The notes: generated from the letters alone by a model not told the origin. A stretch of 10,724 bases of DNA from Bacteroidales bacterium (GCA_029210905.1 JARGGF010000073.1:1-10724); one strand, 5' to 3'; shown: positions 1 to 6,845, counted from the stretch's first letter. A program made the numbers and translations.

Positions 1-148
1 ATTCAGCCAAGCGGATATTTAATATAAATTGGCGAATGACATTTCTAATCCAAGTTTGCAAATTTGATAAATAAACCCACCCTTTTCTAAAATGTTTTTT
101 ATAAATTTAAAAGGCAATTTCTAATACTTATATCTTAAACTTAATATC

Positions 149-2218
149 ATGATAAATAATCGAAGTTTTCTGAGATATCTTGTCCTTTTTTTATTCATTT
201 GGTCAGTAGATTTTGCTTCAGCACTTTGTTATAGCAATGGGTATGCCCCTAAAAACAGTTTTGACCTTCGAAAATTTAGTTTTACTGCAAAAGATTCAAA
301 AATGCTACCCGGATTAAGTACCGAAAAAAATTCCGGTTACAATTGCTCAGGAATTATAAAAGATGAAGACAAAATTGGAAAAATGGCCATTGTTGCCCTT
401 TTTTACCAGAATGGTTGTTATACTGATGGACAATACAATCACCGAAATTATAAAGTTGAATGGGGAAAAGTAAGCGACTCTGAGAATGAATACAGCTTTG
501 ATGCTTATCGTATCAATGAGCCTGTAAATAAAGCAACTAAGTTTTTAGCGTCTTCCCATTGTTTGGCCTATCAGTTTGATAAAAAACAAGATTATAACCT
601 TTATGAGCTGGAAGGGGAAAAAATAAACAAAGTTCTTGAAATTGATGCAAATGATATCACACCTGGTGAATATTTTTTGATCACTGAAGTGAAGATAAGT
701 TCTTTTTCCGGAGGTAAAATTTATTTTGTAGTTCCGGCTAATATTACATTAAGTATCTATAACCAGTATTCAAATACTGTAGAAGGGGGAATGGTTAAGC
801 AAACACCTTTGGCAAATGTTTACAAATACAGATACCAAACCAATAATATCCCTTACGACAACGAATTAAGCAATAATGCAAATACCAGGCAATATTTTTT
901 ACTTGATGATAGAGAAAATCATGTTGGTTTAATTTGGCAAGATAAAGAAAATCAGACCATTAACTATAGTCTTTTTGGCAGCGATTTAAAATCCGAAAAC
1001 AGTGTAAAATTGCCAAACAGCAACAATGCCCAGTTAGTGGCTGCTACCATTGATGATGCTTCTAATCTTTACTATCTTACAGTGAAAGAAAAGGGTAAAA
1101 GTGACGGTACTGATTTGGTTACCATCCATAAAACAAACTCATCAGGTTCTTTAATCAAAAAAAGCCTGCCAGAGACTTCAAAATCGGGCCTGAATATCTT
1201 TCATTTTGGTAATTACATGGCGGATATGCAATATATAAATGGGAAAATTGGACTTTTTATTGCACGAACCATGTTTGCCTCGTCTGATGGTTTGAATCAC
1301 CAGGGGGGAATTGCGGTGCTTTTTGATGCGAATACCTTGGAAGTGCTTCGTAATTTTGGGCAAACTTCAGGCCATTCGTTCGATAATTATCTTACTAAAA
1401 ATGCTGATAATGAGTTTATTGGCATTGATTTAGGAGATAATTATCCGCGTGGAATTAATTTGCATAAATTCAGCGATTCACAGATACATTCCAGGGTAAT
1501 TTACACATTTAAAACTGAGCATGGAAGCAGTGCTAAGAGTCCGGCAGGAGCAACTTATCCATTTTATTCCGAAATCAGTTCATCTGGCAAAAAATATTAC
1601 AAATGGTCGAATGATAACGCCACGTATAGCACTTTAGGGGCAATAATTGAGGAGGATGATGGTTATGTAGTTGTTTTCACCGGAGAACCTGACCCGAATG
1701 GCAAATCAATTAATAATTCCAGGGCAGGAAATGCAAGTACAGATCCACGAAATATCGGATTTATAAAAGTGCTTAAGGATTTTGAAACAAAATCGGGCGG
1801 GGGCAATGTTGTAACTGATGACATTATCCTTTCAAAAGGCATCTCTGAATCAGGAGGGTTTTATACTTTTGGCGGACGCTGGTCCGAACAGCGTAATACG
1901 GGTGTTCAATGGCTGACCTCATACCGCGATAAAAGCATCGCAAGTGCTGCAAATCTTAAAGCTGCAAAACTTTCTGATGGAAATATCCTGTTAATTTGGG
2001 AAAAATATGCGATTGATGGCTACAATTATAAGTACCTTTCAACCTATACCATGAAAATTGACAAAGATGGAAAGGATTTGAGTGGAGCCATCGACATTGG
2101 AAACCATGTCCGGCTGAACCGGCGCGATGAGCCATTGGTAATCGGAAATAAGGTAATACTTGCCTCGGGTAGTAAAGCTGAGAAAAAACTTGAATTGCTG
2201 GTTTTAGAAATGAAATAA
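149..2218 (+). CDS. Secreted protein of unknown function, probable beta-propeller-like repeats
   Basis: A 689-residue protein I do not recognise by name. Residues 1-25 form a Sec signal peptide: a basic start (NNRSFLR), a hydrophobic core (LVLFLFIW) and an ASA site predicting cleavage after Ala25. The mature protein is therefore periplasmic or extracellular; no lipobox Cys and no later membrane segment are seen. All four cysteines (27, 66, 90, 138) lie in the first 140 residues, suggesting a disulfide-stabilised N-terminal domain. From about residue 220 onward, strand-rich stretches alternate with Gly/Asp/Asn turns, including YLTVKE, GHSFDNYL (408-415), DLGDNYPRGINL (427-438), GYVVVFTGEPD (505-515), NIGFIKVL (535-542) and GNILLIWEKY (611-620). 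This resembles blades of a beta-propeller, which is inference from pattern only. The C-terminus lacks an obvious type IX secretion domain. The ATG at 149 is chosen because it starts the signal peptide. Convergent with the next gene. Confidence 0.85.
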   Translation: MINNRSFLRYLVLFLFIWSVDFASALCYSNGYAPKNSFDLRKFSFTAKDSKMLPGLSTEKNSGYNCSGIIKDEDKIGKMAIVALFYQNGCYTDGQYNHRNYKVEWGKVSDSENEYSFDAYRINEPVNKATKFLASSHCLAYQFDKKQDYNLYELEGEKINKVLEIDANDITPGEYFLITEVKISSFSGGKIYFVVPANITLSIYNQYSNTVEGGMVKQTPLANVYKYRYQTNNIPYDNELSNNANTRQYFLLDDRENHVGLIWQDKENQTINYSLFGSDLKSENSVKLPNSNNAQLVAATIDDASNLYYLTVKEKGKSDGTDLVTIHKTNSSGSLIKKSLPETSKSGLNIFHFGNYMADMQYINGKIGLFIARTMFASSDGLNHQGGIAVLFDANTLEVLRNFGQTSGHSFDNYLTKNADNEFIGIDLGDNYPRGINLHKFSDSQIHSRVIYTFKTEHGSSAKSPAGATYPFYSEISSSGKKYYKWSNDNATYSTLGAIIEEDDGYVVVFTGEPDPNGKSINNSRAGNASTDPRNIGFIKVLKDFETKSGGGNVVTDDIILSKGISESGGFYTFGGRWSEQRNTGVQWLTSYRDKSIASAANLKAAKLSDGNILLIWEKYAIDGYNYKYLSTYTMKIDKDGKDLSGAIDIGNHVRLNRRDEPLVIGNKVILASGSKAEKKLELLVLEMK

Positions 2219-2278
2219 GCAATGTGATCTATTAACTTCAGCAGTGGAGTATGCTTCAGGCTGCCTTTTGACCGGAAA

Positions 2279-2767
2279 TTACATTTTAAACCGATCATCA
2301 GATTTTGTTTTGCGAATGTCATTTTCATCTCTTCCTTCAAGCCACCCTTGCCTGGTATTAAATCGGTTGTCAAACTTTTCAAAGAAGGGTTTAATATCGA
2401 GCAAAGGTGTTCCGTTAAGCATGTCAGCACCTGAAAAATGCAATAAATTACCCTCTATTTTAAGCAGTTCAACCGTTGAAATTCCTATTGCGTTGGGTCT
2501 TTTGGGCGAGCGTGTAGCAAATATCCCTTTTGGCGATTTATCCATAAATGGAATTACAGTTAACTCATAATCAGTAATTTTATGTAATTTGTACAGTAGG
2601 GTAATATGCGAAAATCCTTCCAATGCAGCTAAGCCTGCCAGGTATTCATCAAATATTTTTATTGTCCCTTTTACAGCCTCGGCTCCCAAAGGCTGAATAG
2701 GCATGTTATCTATGCTTTTCCAGGGGGTGCTGATTGTCCCAATAGAATTTATAATCCACTCATTCAT
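2279..2767 (-). CDS. trmO: tRNA (adenine(37)-N6)-methyltransferase TrmO (TsaA/YaeB family)
   Basis: A 162-residue cytosolic protein of the TsaA/UPF0066 family. E. coli TrmO uses S-adenosylmethionine to N6-methylate t6A at position 37 of certain tRNAs, giving m6t6A next to the anticodon. Visible signatures are the N-terminal strand IINSIGTISTPW (5-16), GFSHITLLY (51-59), the hallmark GIFATRSPKRPNAIG (81-95) and DMLNGTPLLDIKPF (115-128). The length fits the single-domain form; the E. coli enzyme is longer because it carries a C-terminal extension absent here. The start at 2767 gives the expected short lead-in to the first conserved strand, and no Shine-Dalgarno sequence is seen. The gene stands alone: it converges with the secreted-protein gene (60 bp between stops) and diverges from the DUF5320-like operon. 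Family assignment is firm; the exact tRNA substrate is inferred from homology. Confidence 0.95.
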   Translation of the reverse strand: MNEWIINSIGTISTPWKSIDNMPIQPLGAEAVKGTIKIFDEYLAGLAALEGFSHITLLYKLHKITDYELTVIPFMDKSPKGIFATRSPKRPNAIGISTVELLKIEGNLLHFSGADMLNGTPLLDIKPFFEKFDNRFNTRQGWLEGRDENDIRKTKSDDRFKM

Positions 2768-2832
2768 AAATAATTAATGTTTTATGCTTGTTGAATTACC
2801 TTGCTTGTAATTTATTAAAATTCATAAGGTGC

Positions 2833-2840
2833 CAAAATTA
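2833..2840 (-). promoter_or_regulatory. Candidate -7 promoter box for trmO
   Basis: Read on the minus strand this is TAATTTTG, a perfect match to the Bacteroidota -7 consensus TAnnTTTG. It would start transcription near 2829, giving a leader of about 60 nt before the ATG at 2767. No good TTTG -33 element lies 19-21 nt further upstream, so the call rests on the -7 box alone. Confidence 0.4.
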
Positions 2841-2870
2841 CTTCAAATTTTTCCATAAATTGGCTGAAAA

Positions 2871-2902
2871 TTTTTATAATGAACATATGTTCATTAACTT
2901 TG
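2871..2902 (+). promoter_or_regulatory. Promoter of the DUF5320-like/thioesterase operon
   Basis: The -7 box TAACTTTG at 2895-2902 matches the Bacteroidota consensus TAnnTTTG exactly. A TTTT at 2871-2874, 20 nt upstream, is a one-mismatch -33 element. Transcription would begin near 2906, leaving a leader of about 36 nt before the ATG at 2942. The spacer is almost entirely occupied by a perfect palindrome, which argues for repression by a bound dimer. Confidence 0.65.
2877..2896 (+). promoter_or_regulatory. Perfect 20-bp palindrome, probable operator
   Basis: TAATGAACATATGTTCATTA is its own reverse complement over all 20 bases; pairing ends at the next base on each side. It fills the space between the -33 and -7 elements and overlaps the first two bases of the -7 box, the classic position for a repressor that blocks polymerase. 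Having no loop, it is better explained as a binding site for a homodimeric regulator than as an RNA hairpin. The regulator is not encoded in this window. Confidence 0.7.
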
Positions 2903-2941
2903 TGCTGTAAAATTAGTTTTTCCAACTTAAATCTACAAATT

Positions 2942-3139
2942 ATGGCACATTTAAATCATATGGGGCCTGATGAAAAAGGTCCAAAAACCGGACGGAAACT
3001 CGGAAGATGTAAATTAAACGCCGAAGAATTGTTACAAAAAAACAACCATCAAATTGGGGAAGGCTTAGGAAGAAAAAAGAAAGACAAGGATTGCAAAGAA
3101 TCTGGAAAACGCCTGAAAGCAGGAAAAAACATTAGTTAA
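2942..3139 (+). CDS. Small DUF5320-like protein (GPxxxGPxTGRxxGxC motif)
   Basis: A 65-residue, strongly basic, soluble protein. Its N-terminus has the spacing GP-x3-GP-x-TGR-x2-G-x-C (residues 8-23), which matches the signature of DUF5320 proteins as I recall it (GPMGxGPMTGRGxGxC). The usual glycines and methionines are partly replaced by Lys, Asp and Glu. The remainder is Lys/Glu-rich, with a second Cys at 51. DUF5320 proteins have no established function; they are often found near NifX/NifB-like and Mrp-type genes in anaerobes, none of which is here. The start is placed at 2942 rather than at an in-frame ATG at 2879, because 2879 lies inside the promoter and palindrome and the extra 21 residues do not resemble the family. 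The stop is followed after one base by the ATG of the thioesterase, so the two are almost certainly co-transcribed and probably translationally coupled. The family match is a motif-level call. Confidence 0.75.
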   Translation: MAHLNHMGPDEKGPKTGRKLGRCKLNAEELLQKNNHQIGEGLGRKKKDKDCKESGKRLKAGKNIS

Positions 3140-3140
3140 A

Positions 3141-3563
3141 ATGATTGTACATAAAAGTAGCATACTGGTGGCCTATGCCGATACAGATCAAATGGGATTT
3201 GTTCATCATTCAAATTATGCAAAGTATTATGAATCTGCTCGTTGGAATGCTTTTCATAAACTTGGATTGCCTTATAAGTTAATTGAAAATTCAGGAATTT
3301 TAATGCCTGTTACAAACCTGCAGATGCAGTTTATAAAACCTGCATTTTTTGATGATGAATTATTAATCCAGACAATTATTTTAAAAATTCCAACCGCCAT
3401 AATGCACTTTGATTATAAAATGTATAACCAACATAATCAGCTGATTAACAAAGCCTGGGTGGAAACTGCATTTGTGAGCAAAACTTCTGGCAAACCCTGC
3501 CGACCGCCTCAAAATTTAATTGAAATACTGGAAAAATCATTCTCTATAGGACTGCAAAGCTGA
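3141..3563 (+). CDS. Acyl-CoA thioesterase, YbgC/FadM type (4HBT hotdog fold)
   Basis: A 140-residue cytosolic hotdog-fold thioesterase, the usual size for the 4-hydroxybenzoyl-CoA thioesterase superfamily. The diagnostic N-terminal segment is YADTDQMGFVHHSNYAKYYE (12-31): the second Asp of DTD (Asp16) aligns with the catalytic Asp17 of Pseudomonas 4-hydroxybenzoyl-CoA thioesterase, and NYxxYxExAR leads into the central helix. The rest gives the expected strands: PVTNLQMQFIKPAFFDDEL (56-74), IMHFDYKMYN (91-100) and AWVETAFVS (105-113). It should hydrolyse an acyl-CoA to free acid and CoA; the substrate cannot be read from the sequence. It begins one base after the stop of the DUF5320-like gene, so it shares that promoter and operator. 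It converges with the beta-helix lipoprotein gene 44 bp away; I see no good terminator hairpin between them. Confidence 0.92.
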   Translation: MIVHKSSILVAYADTDQMGFVHHSNYAKYYESARWNAFHKLGLPYKLIENSGILMPVTNLQMQFIKPAFFDDELLIQTIILKIPTAIMHFDYKMYNQHNQLINKAWVETAFVSKTSGKPCRPPQNLIEILEKSFSIGLQS

Positions 3564-3607
3564 TTTTAAAATAGCATCCATACCTGGTGATTTCACATAG
3601 CTGAGTA

Positions 3608-5128
3608 TTATTTTGCTTCATAAGCCCCTATATCCGGAGGAACTGTTCTGTTAACATTGTCTTTATCTATCTCTGATGACAAAAGGCCATTGATAAATTC
3701 TCCTTTATCAATGATATTTTGATTGGTGAAGTCATTTATCAGCAAATGAAAATTAAATTGGTCTGGATTTATAAATATTTCAGCGTTTTGGGAATAATTA
3801 TTATGTCCTATGATGTAATTCTTTTTTTCCAAAACATTGTTTCCCTCAGCATTTACAGCCCTGGAAACTATATTGTTGACGATTAGACAATTTTCACTTG
3901 GGGTTCCATTTTTATGGTCTGTAATCATAATCCAGGGACTTAAATCATCACCAGGAATTTGATCAATCACTGTATTATTGGCAATTTTACTATTCCTCAT
4001 CCCATAAAAACTTATCCCGTGATAATGATTAGTGATAATTACATTATTTTCAACAATCCATCCATCGAAAAAGCCATCAAAACATCCAATTCCTTGTGGT
4101 GTGCCTTGTAGTGGTTGTTCGGGGCCTGTAATTCCAACAATTAAATTACCTCTTATCACATTATTGTAAAGCACTCCACTTCCCGAAGACCCATCTGCTC
4201 CACGCGAATAACTTTGAATGGCATCATCATGATTCTCATCTACTTTGTAACACCCAACAATTGAATTATTGGCCAGTAAAACGTTGTTACTGATAAGTCT
4301 CATTCCATCCAGGCTGTAATTTCTAATATTATTTCCTACTACTTTGCTATAGTCTGAATTGTATTCAATGGCAACACCCAAACTAATATTTTCAATGGTG
4401 CAATTATAAATTTCAATATTTTCAACGCTGCGCAGGCTAATTCCAGCTGCTACTTTTTCAACCCATTCATCAGCGTTCCAGCCCGAAATGTCATCGGTAG
4501 TCTTTACCGTCAAACCACTAATTTTTACATCTTTACCTTTACCCCAGAAATCGCTGGAACCCAAATATAAACATGCATTTGTATTGTGATTAATATCATC
4601 TGCCAACCAATAACTCTCAATTCCCTGGTAGCTATCCTTTTTTATGGTCAGTCCTTTTAAATAAAACTTTTCAAAAGCACCGGTTACCTTAAATTGCGAT
4701 AAAACTGGTGTTTGACCATCTCCGGCTTCAATTCTTAGCCAATCTTTAAAAATAAAATTGTTTAAATCAATAAAGCCATGATAACCGCTAAGTAAAACTA
4801 ACCTGTCACCACCTTTTACAGGAGCCCCTTCGTTTACCACAACTAATTCAGAATTAGCGTTATAGGACTCACTGTGTTGATAGTTTTCAATCAACTGTTT
4901 TTCAATAACTTCCTGCAAGGTTCGCCATGGGTTTTGTGAGCTGCCATCGCCATTTGATGAACCATTTATAGGATCAATATAAAAAGTAGTACCAGTAATT
5001 TCAGGTTCTTCAAAAGAGTAGTCTGAATAATCATCTACAGGCCTGGAATCATTTTCTTTTTTGCAGGAGTTAAGGCCCAAATTGCAGAATATTACTAGAA
5101 TTAGGGGCAACCATTGAATTTTTTTCAT
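3608..5128 (-). CDS. Right-handed parallel beta-helix lipoprotein, probable polysaccharide-binding or -cleaving surface protein
   Basis: A 506-residue lipoprotein. The hydrophobic stretch 5-18 ends in lipobox LNSC, with lipidated Cys22 followed by KKEND. Lys plus acidic residues just after the Cys fits the Bacteroidota lipoprotein export signal, suggesting display on the cell surface. Residues 48-71 carry the entry motif of parallel beta-helix carbohydrate-active proteins (TFYIDPINGSSNGDGS followed by PWRTLQ). Residues about 110-430 are a run of beta-helix coils with asparagine ladders: VENIEIYNCTIENIS (235-249), VGNNIRNYSLDGMRL (264-278), ENNVIITNHYHGISF (360-374) and SKIANNTVID (380-389). 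HDDAIQ (300-305) is a motif I associate with this fold. The C-terminus ends in PPDIGAYE (497-504), also common in these proteins. The fold resembles pectate/alginate lyases and chondroitinase B, but no catalytic set could be identified, so enzyme activity is inference. No SusC/SusD pair or sulfatase is nearby. Divergent from the flotillin gene. Confidence 0.88.
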   Translation of the reverse strand: MKKIQWLPLILVIFCNLGLNSCKKENDSRPVDDYSDYSFEEPEITGTTFYIDPINGSSNGDGSSQNPWRTLQEVIEKQLIENYQHSESYNANSELVVVNEGAPVKGGDRLVLLSGYHGFIDLNNFIFKDWLRIEAGDGQTPVLSQFKVTGAFEKFYLKGLTIKKDSYQGIESYWLADDINHNTNACLYLGSSDFWGKGKDVKISGLTVKTTDDISGWNADEWVEKVAAGISLRSVENIEIYNCTIENISLGVAIEYNSDYSKVVGNNIRNYSLDGMRLISNNVLLANNSIVGCYKVDENHDDAIQSYSRGADGSSGSGVLYNNVIRGNLIVGITGPEQPLQGTPQGIGCFDGFFDGWIVENNVIITNHYHGISFYGMRNSKIANNTVIDQIPGDDLSPWIMITDHKNGTPSENCLIVNNIVSRAVNAEGNNVLEKKNYIIGHNNYSQNAEIFINPDQFNFHLLINDFTNQNIIDKGEFINGLLSSEIDKDNVNRTVPPDIGAYEAK

Positions 5129-5283
5129 GCTACAAGGTTAATATAGATTTTACATAATTAGAACTCATAATTCATTAAAAAAGTTGCATACAGTTAATGA
5201 TAATCCTGTATTATTTAAAAAATTGCAATTTTATTTGACAAATTATCCTGTTTTTTTATAATTATTTAAATTTTATTTTGAAT

Positions 5284-5317
5284 TTTGTTGTAATTTGCAG
5301 TTAAATTGTTAGCTTTG
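5284..5317 (+). promoter_or_regulatory. Promoter of the flotillin-like gene
   Basis: TAGCTTTG at 5310-5317 is a perfect Bacteroidota -7 box (TAnnTTTG). Upstream, TTTGTTG at 5284-5290 provides a -33 element: TTTG at 5284-5287 with a 22-nt gap, or GTTG at 5287-5290 with a 19-nt gap. Transcription would start near 5321, about 50 nt before the ATG at 5374. The rest of the 245-bp divergent intergenic region is AT-rich. I could not find a convincing promoter in it for the leftward beta-helix gene. Confidence 0.6.
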
Positions 5318-5373
5318 TAACTTATAGTATAAAAAATGTAATTGATAGTTGACCGGCTACTTAATTTGATCAA

Positions 5374-6762
5374 ATGAAAACAAAATATATTTTTATTATA
5401 GTTGGTTTTTTATCGCTGATGCTGAGCTTTTCTTGCGATAAAACTGAACAGAAACCAACTGAAGAAAATGGAATTGAAGAAATTCTGTCTCTTGAAGAGG
5501 TTGATGTAACTTCAGAATCTGATAAGATGGGCAGCGGGACACTTATTTTATTAATTGTTGCAGCAATCATCCTGGGGCCTGGATTAATTTTTTTCTTTTA
5601 CTATTTTATACCCATCGGATTATGGTACGAAGCCAGGTTGTCAGGTATTAAAGTATCCTGGTTAACCTTAATTGTAATGCGGTGGCAACAAGTACCCCAG
5701 ACTTTAATACTAAAAACACTGATTAAGGCAAAAAACGCCCGTTTACCATTAGATGCTAAGGAGTTAGCCGATCATTATCTTGCTGAGGTTGATATTGAAA
5801 AAGTAGTCAGCACGCTTATTCGTGCAATAAATGCAAATATTGAAATACCTTTAAAAGATATGGCTGCCCAATATTTGGCAAGGGTAGATGTTGAGAAAGT
5901 GATACATGCTTTAATCACAGCCCGCAATGCTGATTTGGATATTTCTTTAAAAACCCTTGCATCACAATACCTGGCTGAGGTTGATGTAGAACAAGTTGTT
6001 TCTGCATTAATTACAGCGCACAATTCAGGCTATGAAGAAATGACCATTAATGATTTGAAAGAACATTATCTTGCCAATGGTGATGTTACCAAAACGGTTG
6101 ATGCTTTTGTTTCTGCCCGAAAAGCTGATCTTCCTGATTTTTCTTTCAAAGACATCGCTGCCATTGACCTTGCAGGTATTGATGTTGAAAAAGCTGTAGA
6201 TGCTGCAATAACTCCAAGAGTGGTTGAAACTGATGGTGTTACTGGAATTGCCCGGGATGGTGTGCAGCTTACCATGAAATTAAAAATTACCCTTAGGGCC
6301 TATATCAAATCTATCATTGGGGGTGCAAGTGAAGAAACTGTTTTAGCCAGGGTAAATGAAAGCCTTGCGTCAGAAATTGGAAATTCAGAAAGTCATCACC
6401 ATATATTGAGGAGTCCATATGAATTGGCTGAACGCGTTGAAGAAAAAGGATTAGGTAAAGGAACTGCTTTTGAAATTATTTCTATTGATGTTTCTGATAT
6501 TCAGGTAGGTAGAGATGTTGGAGCTGAATTAATATCTGAACGGGCAAAGGCCCAGGCTGAAATGGCAAAGGCTGATATGATTAAGGCTGAGGAAACAGTA
6601 CAGAAAGCTATGGCTAGTGCTTTTCTTGATGGTAATTTGAGTATTCATGATTATCAGGAAATGATGAATACCGAAGCTGATACAAGAATGCGTGAATCAA
6701 TAGGCAAATCTGCAAATCGCGGCAAAAAAAGGAAAAGCAGTGATGACGATAAAAATGATTGA
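5374..6762 (+). CDS. floA: FloA-type flotillin with expanded tandem repeats and lipoprotein-like N-terminus
   Basis: A 462-residue membrane protein of the FloA (YqfA/UPF0365) flotillin family, which scaffolds ordered membrane microdomains. After one transmembrane segment (about 55-80) comes IPIGLWYEARLSGIKVSWLT (79-98), matching the FloA entry (VPVGLWISA...). Further FloA hallmarks are DIAAIDLAGIDVEKAV (260-275), TPRVVET (280-286), IARDGVQLTMKLKITLRA (292-309), GGASEETVLARV (316-327), GKGTAFEIISIDVSDIQVG (361-379) and FLDGNLSIHDY (417-427). Three features are odd. Residues 116-277 hold five tandem 32-33-residue units where FloA is recalled to have about two, making the protein longer than the usual ~330 residues. 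Residues 1-20 look like a lipoprotein signal ending LSFSC (Cys21), followed by a 30-residue acidic linker before the membrane segment. The Ala/Glu coiled coil after GAEL (383-386) appears roughly half the usual length, and the tail is charged (KKRK...DDDKND). No NfeD partner is adjacent. The start at 5374 is the only one that retains the hydrophobic N-terminus. Confidence 0.9.
   Translation: MKTKYIFIIVGFLSLMLSFSCDKTEQKPTEENGIEEILSLEEVDVTSESDKMGSGTLILLIVAAIILGPGLIFFFYYFIPIGLWYEARLSGIKVSWLTLIVMRWQQVPQTLILKTLIKAKNARLPLDAKELADHYLAEVDIEKVVSTLIRAINANIEIPLKDMAAQYLARVDVEKVIHALITARNADLDISLKTLASQYLAEVDVEQVVSALITAHNSGYEEMTINDLKEHYLANGDVTKTVDAFVSARKADLPDFSFKDIAAIDLAGIDVEKAVDAAITPRVVETDGVTGIARDGVQLTMKLKITLRAYIKSIIGGASEETVLARVNESLASEIGNSESHHHILRSPYELAERVEEKGLGKGTAFEIISIDVSDIQVGRDVGAELISERAKAQAEMAKADMIKAEETVQKAMASAFLDGNLSIHDYQEMMNTEADTRMRESIGKSANRGKKRKSSDDDKND
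5719..6204 (+). repeat. Five tandem 32-33-codon repeats inside the flotillin-like gene
   Basis: Units by residue and DNA: 116-147 (5719-5814), 148-179 (5815-5910), 180-211 (5911-6006), 212-244 (6007-6105) and 245-277 (6106-6204). Shared pattern: L-I-x-A-x-N-A near the start, then K-x-L/M-A-x-x-Y-L-A, then V-D-V/I-E-K-V-V-x-A at the end. Examples of the last block are YLAEVDIEKVVS, YLARVDVEKVIH and YLAEVDVEQVVS. The protein pattern is kept while the DNA has diverged, so the expansion is old and under selection rather than a recent slippage. Units 4 and 5 are the closest to the pair recalled from ordinary FloA; units 1-3 are the apparent extras. Each unit is probably two short helices. Confidence 0.9.
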
Positions 6763-6845
6763 TCCTGATTAAAAAGTCAATGCATCTAACTATTTTAGAG
6801 TATAAGATTAATTACCAGTGAGACAATTAGCAAGTGGTTTATTAA

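Noticed and set aside
3..74. Open frame of 23 codons from the left edge to a stop at 72-74, possibly the end of an upstream gene
   Set aside because: Too short and without any recognisable C-terminal motif; the other two forward frames stop within 27 bases.
2219..2278. Possible bidirectional terminator between the secreted-protein gene and trmO
   Set aside because: Only a 4-bp GCAG/CTGC pairing with a long loop was found, with no T-run; not convincing.
2244..2570. Open frame of 108 codons antisense to trmO
   Set aside because: It overlaps a strongly conserved trmO coding region and its translation has no protein-like features; it is a shadow frame.
2879..2941. In-frame ATG at 2879 that would lengthen the DUF5320-like protein by 21 residues
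   Set aside because: It lies inside the palindrome and upstream of the -7 box, and the added residues do not resemble the family; the motif begins right after the ATG at 2942.
5775..6275. Two open frames antisense to the flotillin repeats (5775-6023 and 6066-6275)
   Set aside because: They mirror the repeated Ala/Val/Asp codons of the real gene and encode Ser/Thr/Ala-rich low-complexity sequence; shadow frames.
6763..6845. Possible terminator between the converging flotillin and patB genes
   Set aside because: Only an ACCA/TGGT 4-bp stem with a long loop is visible.
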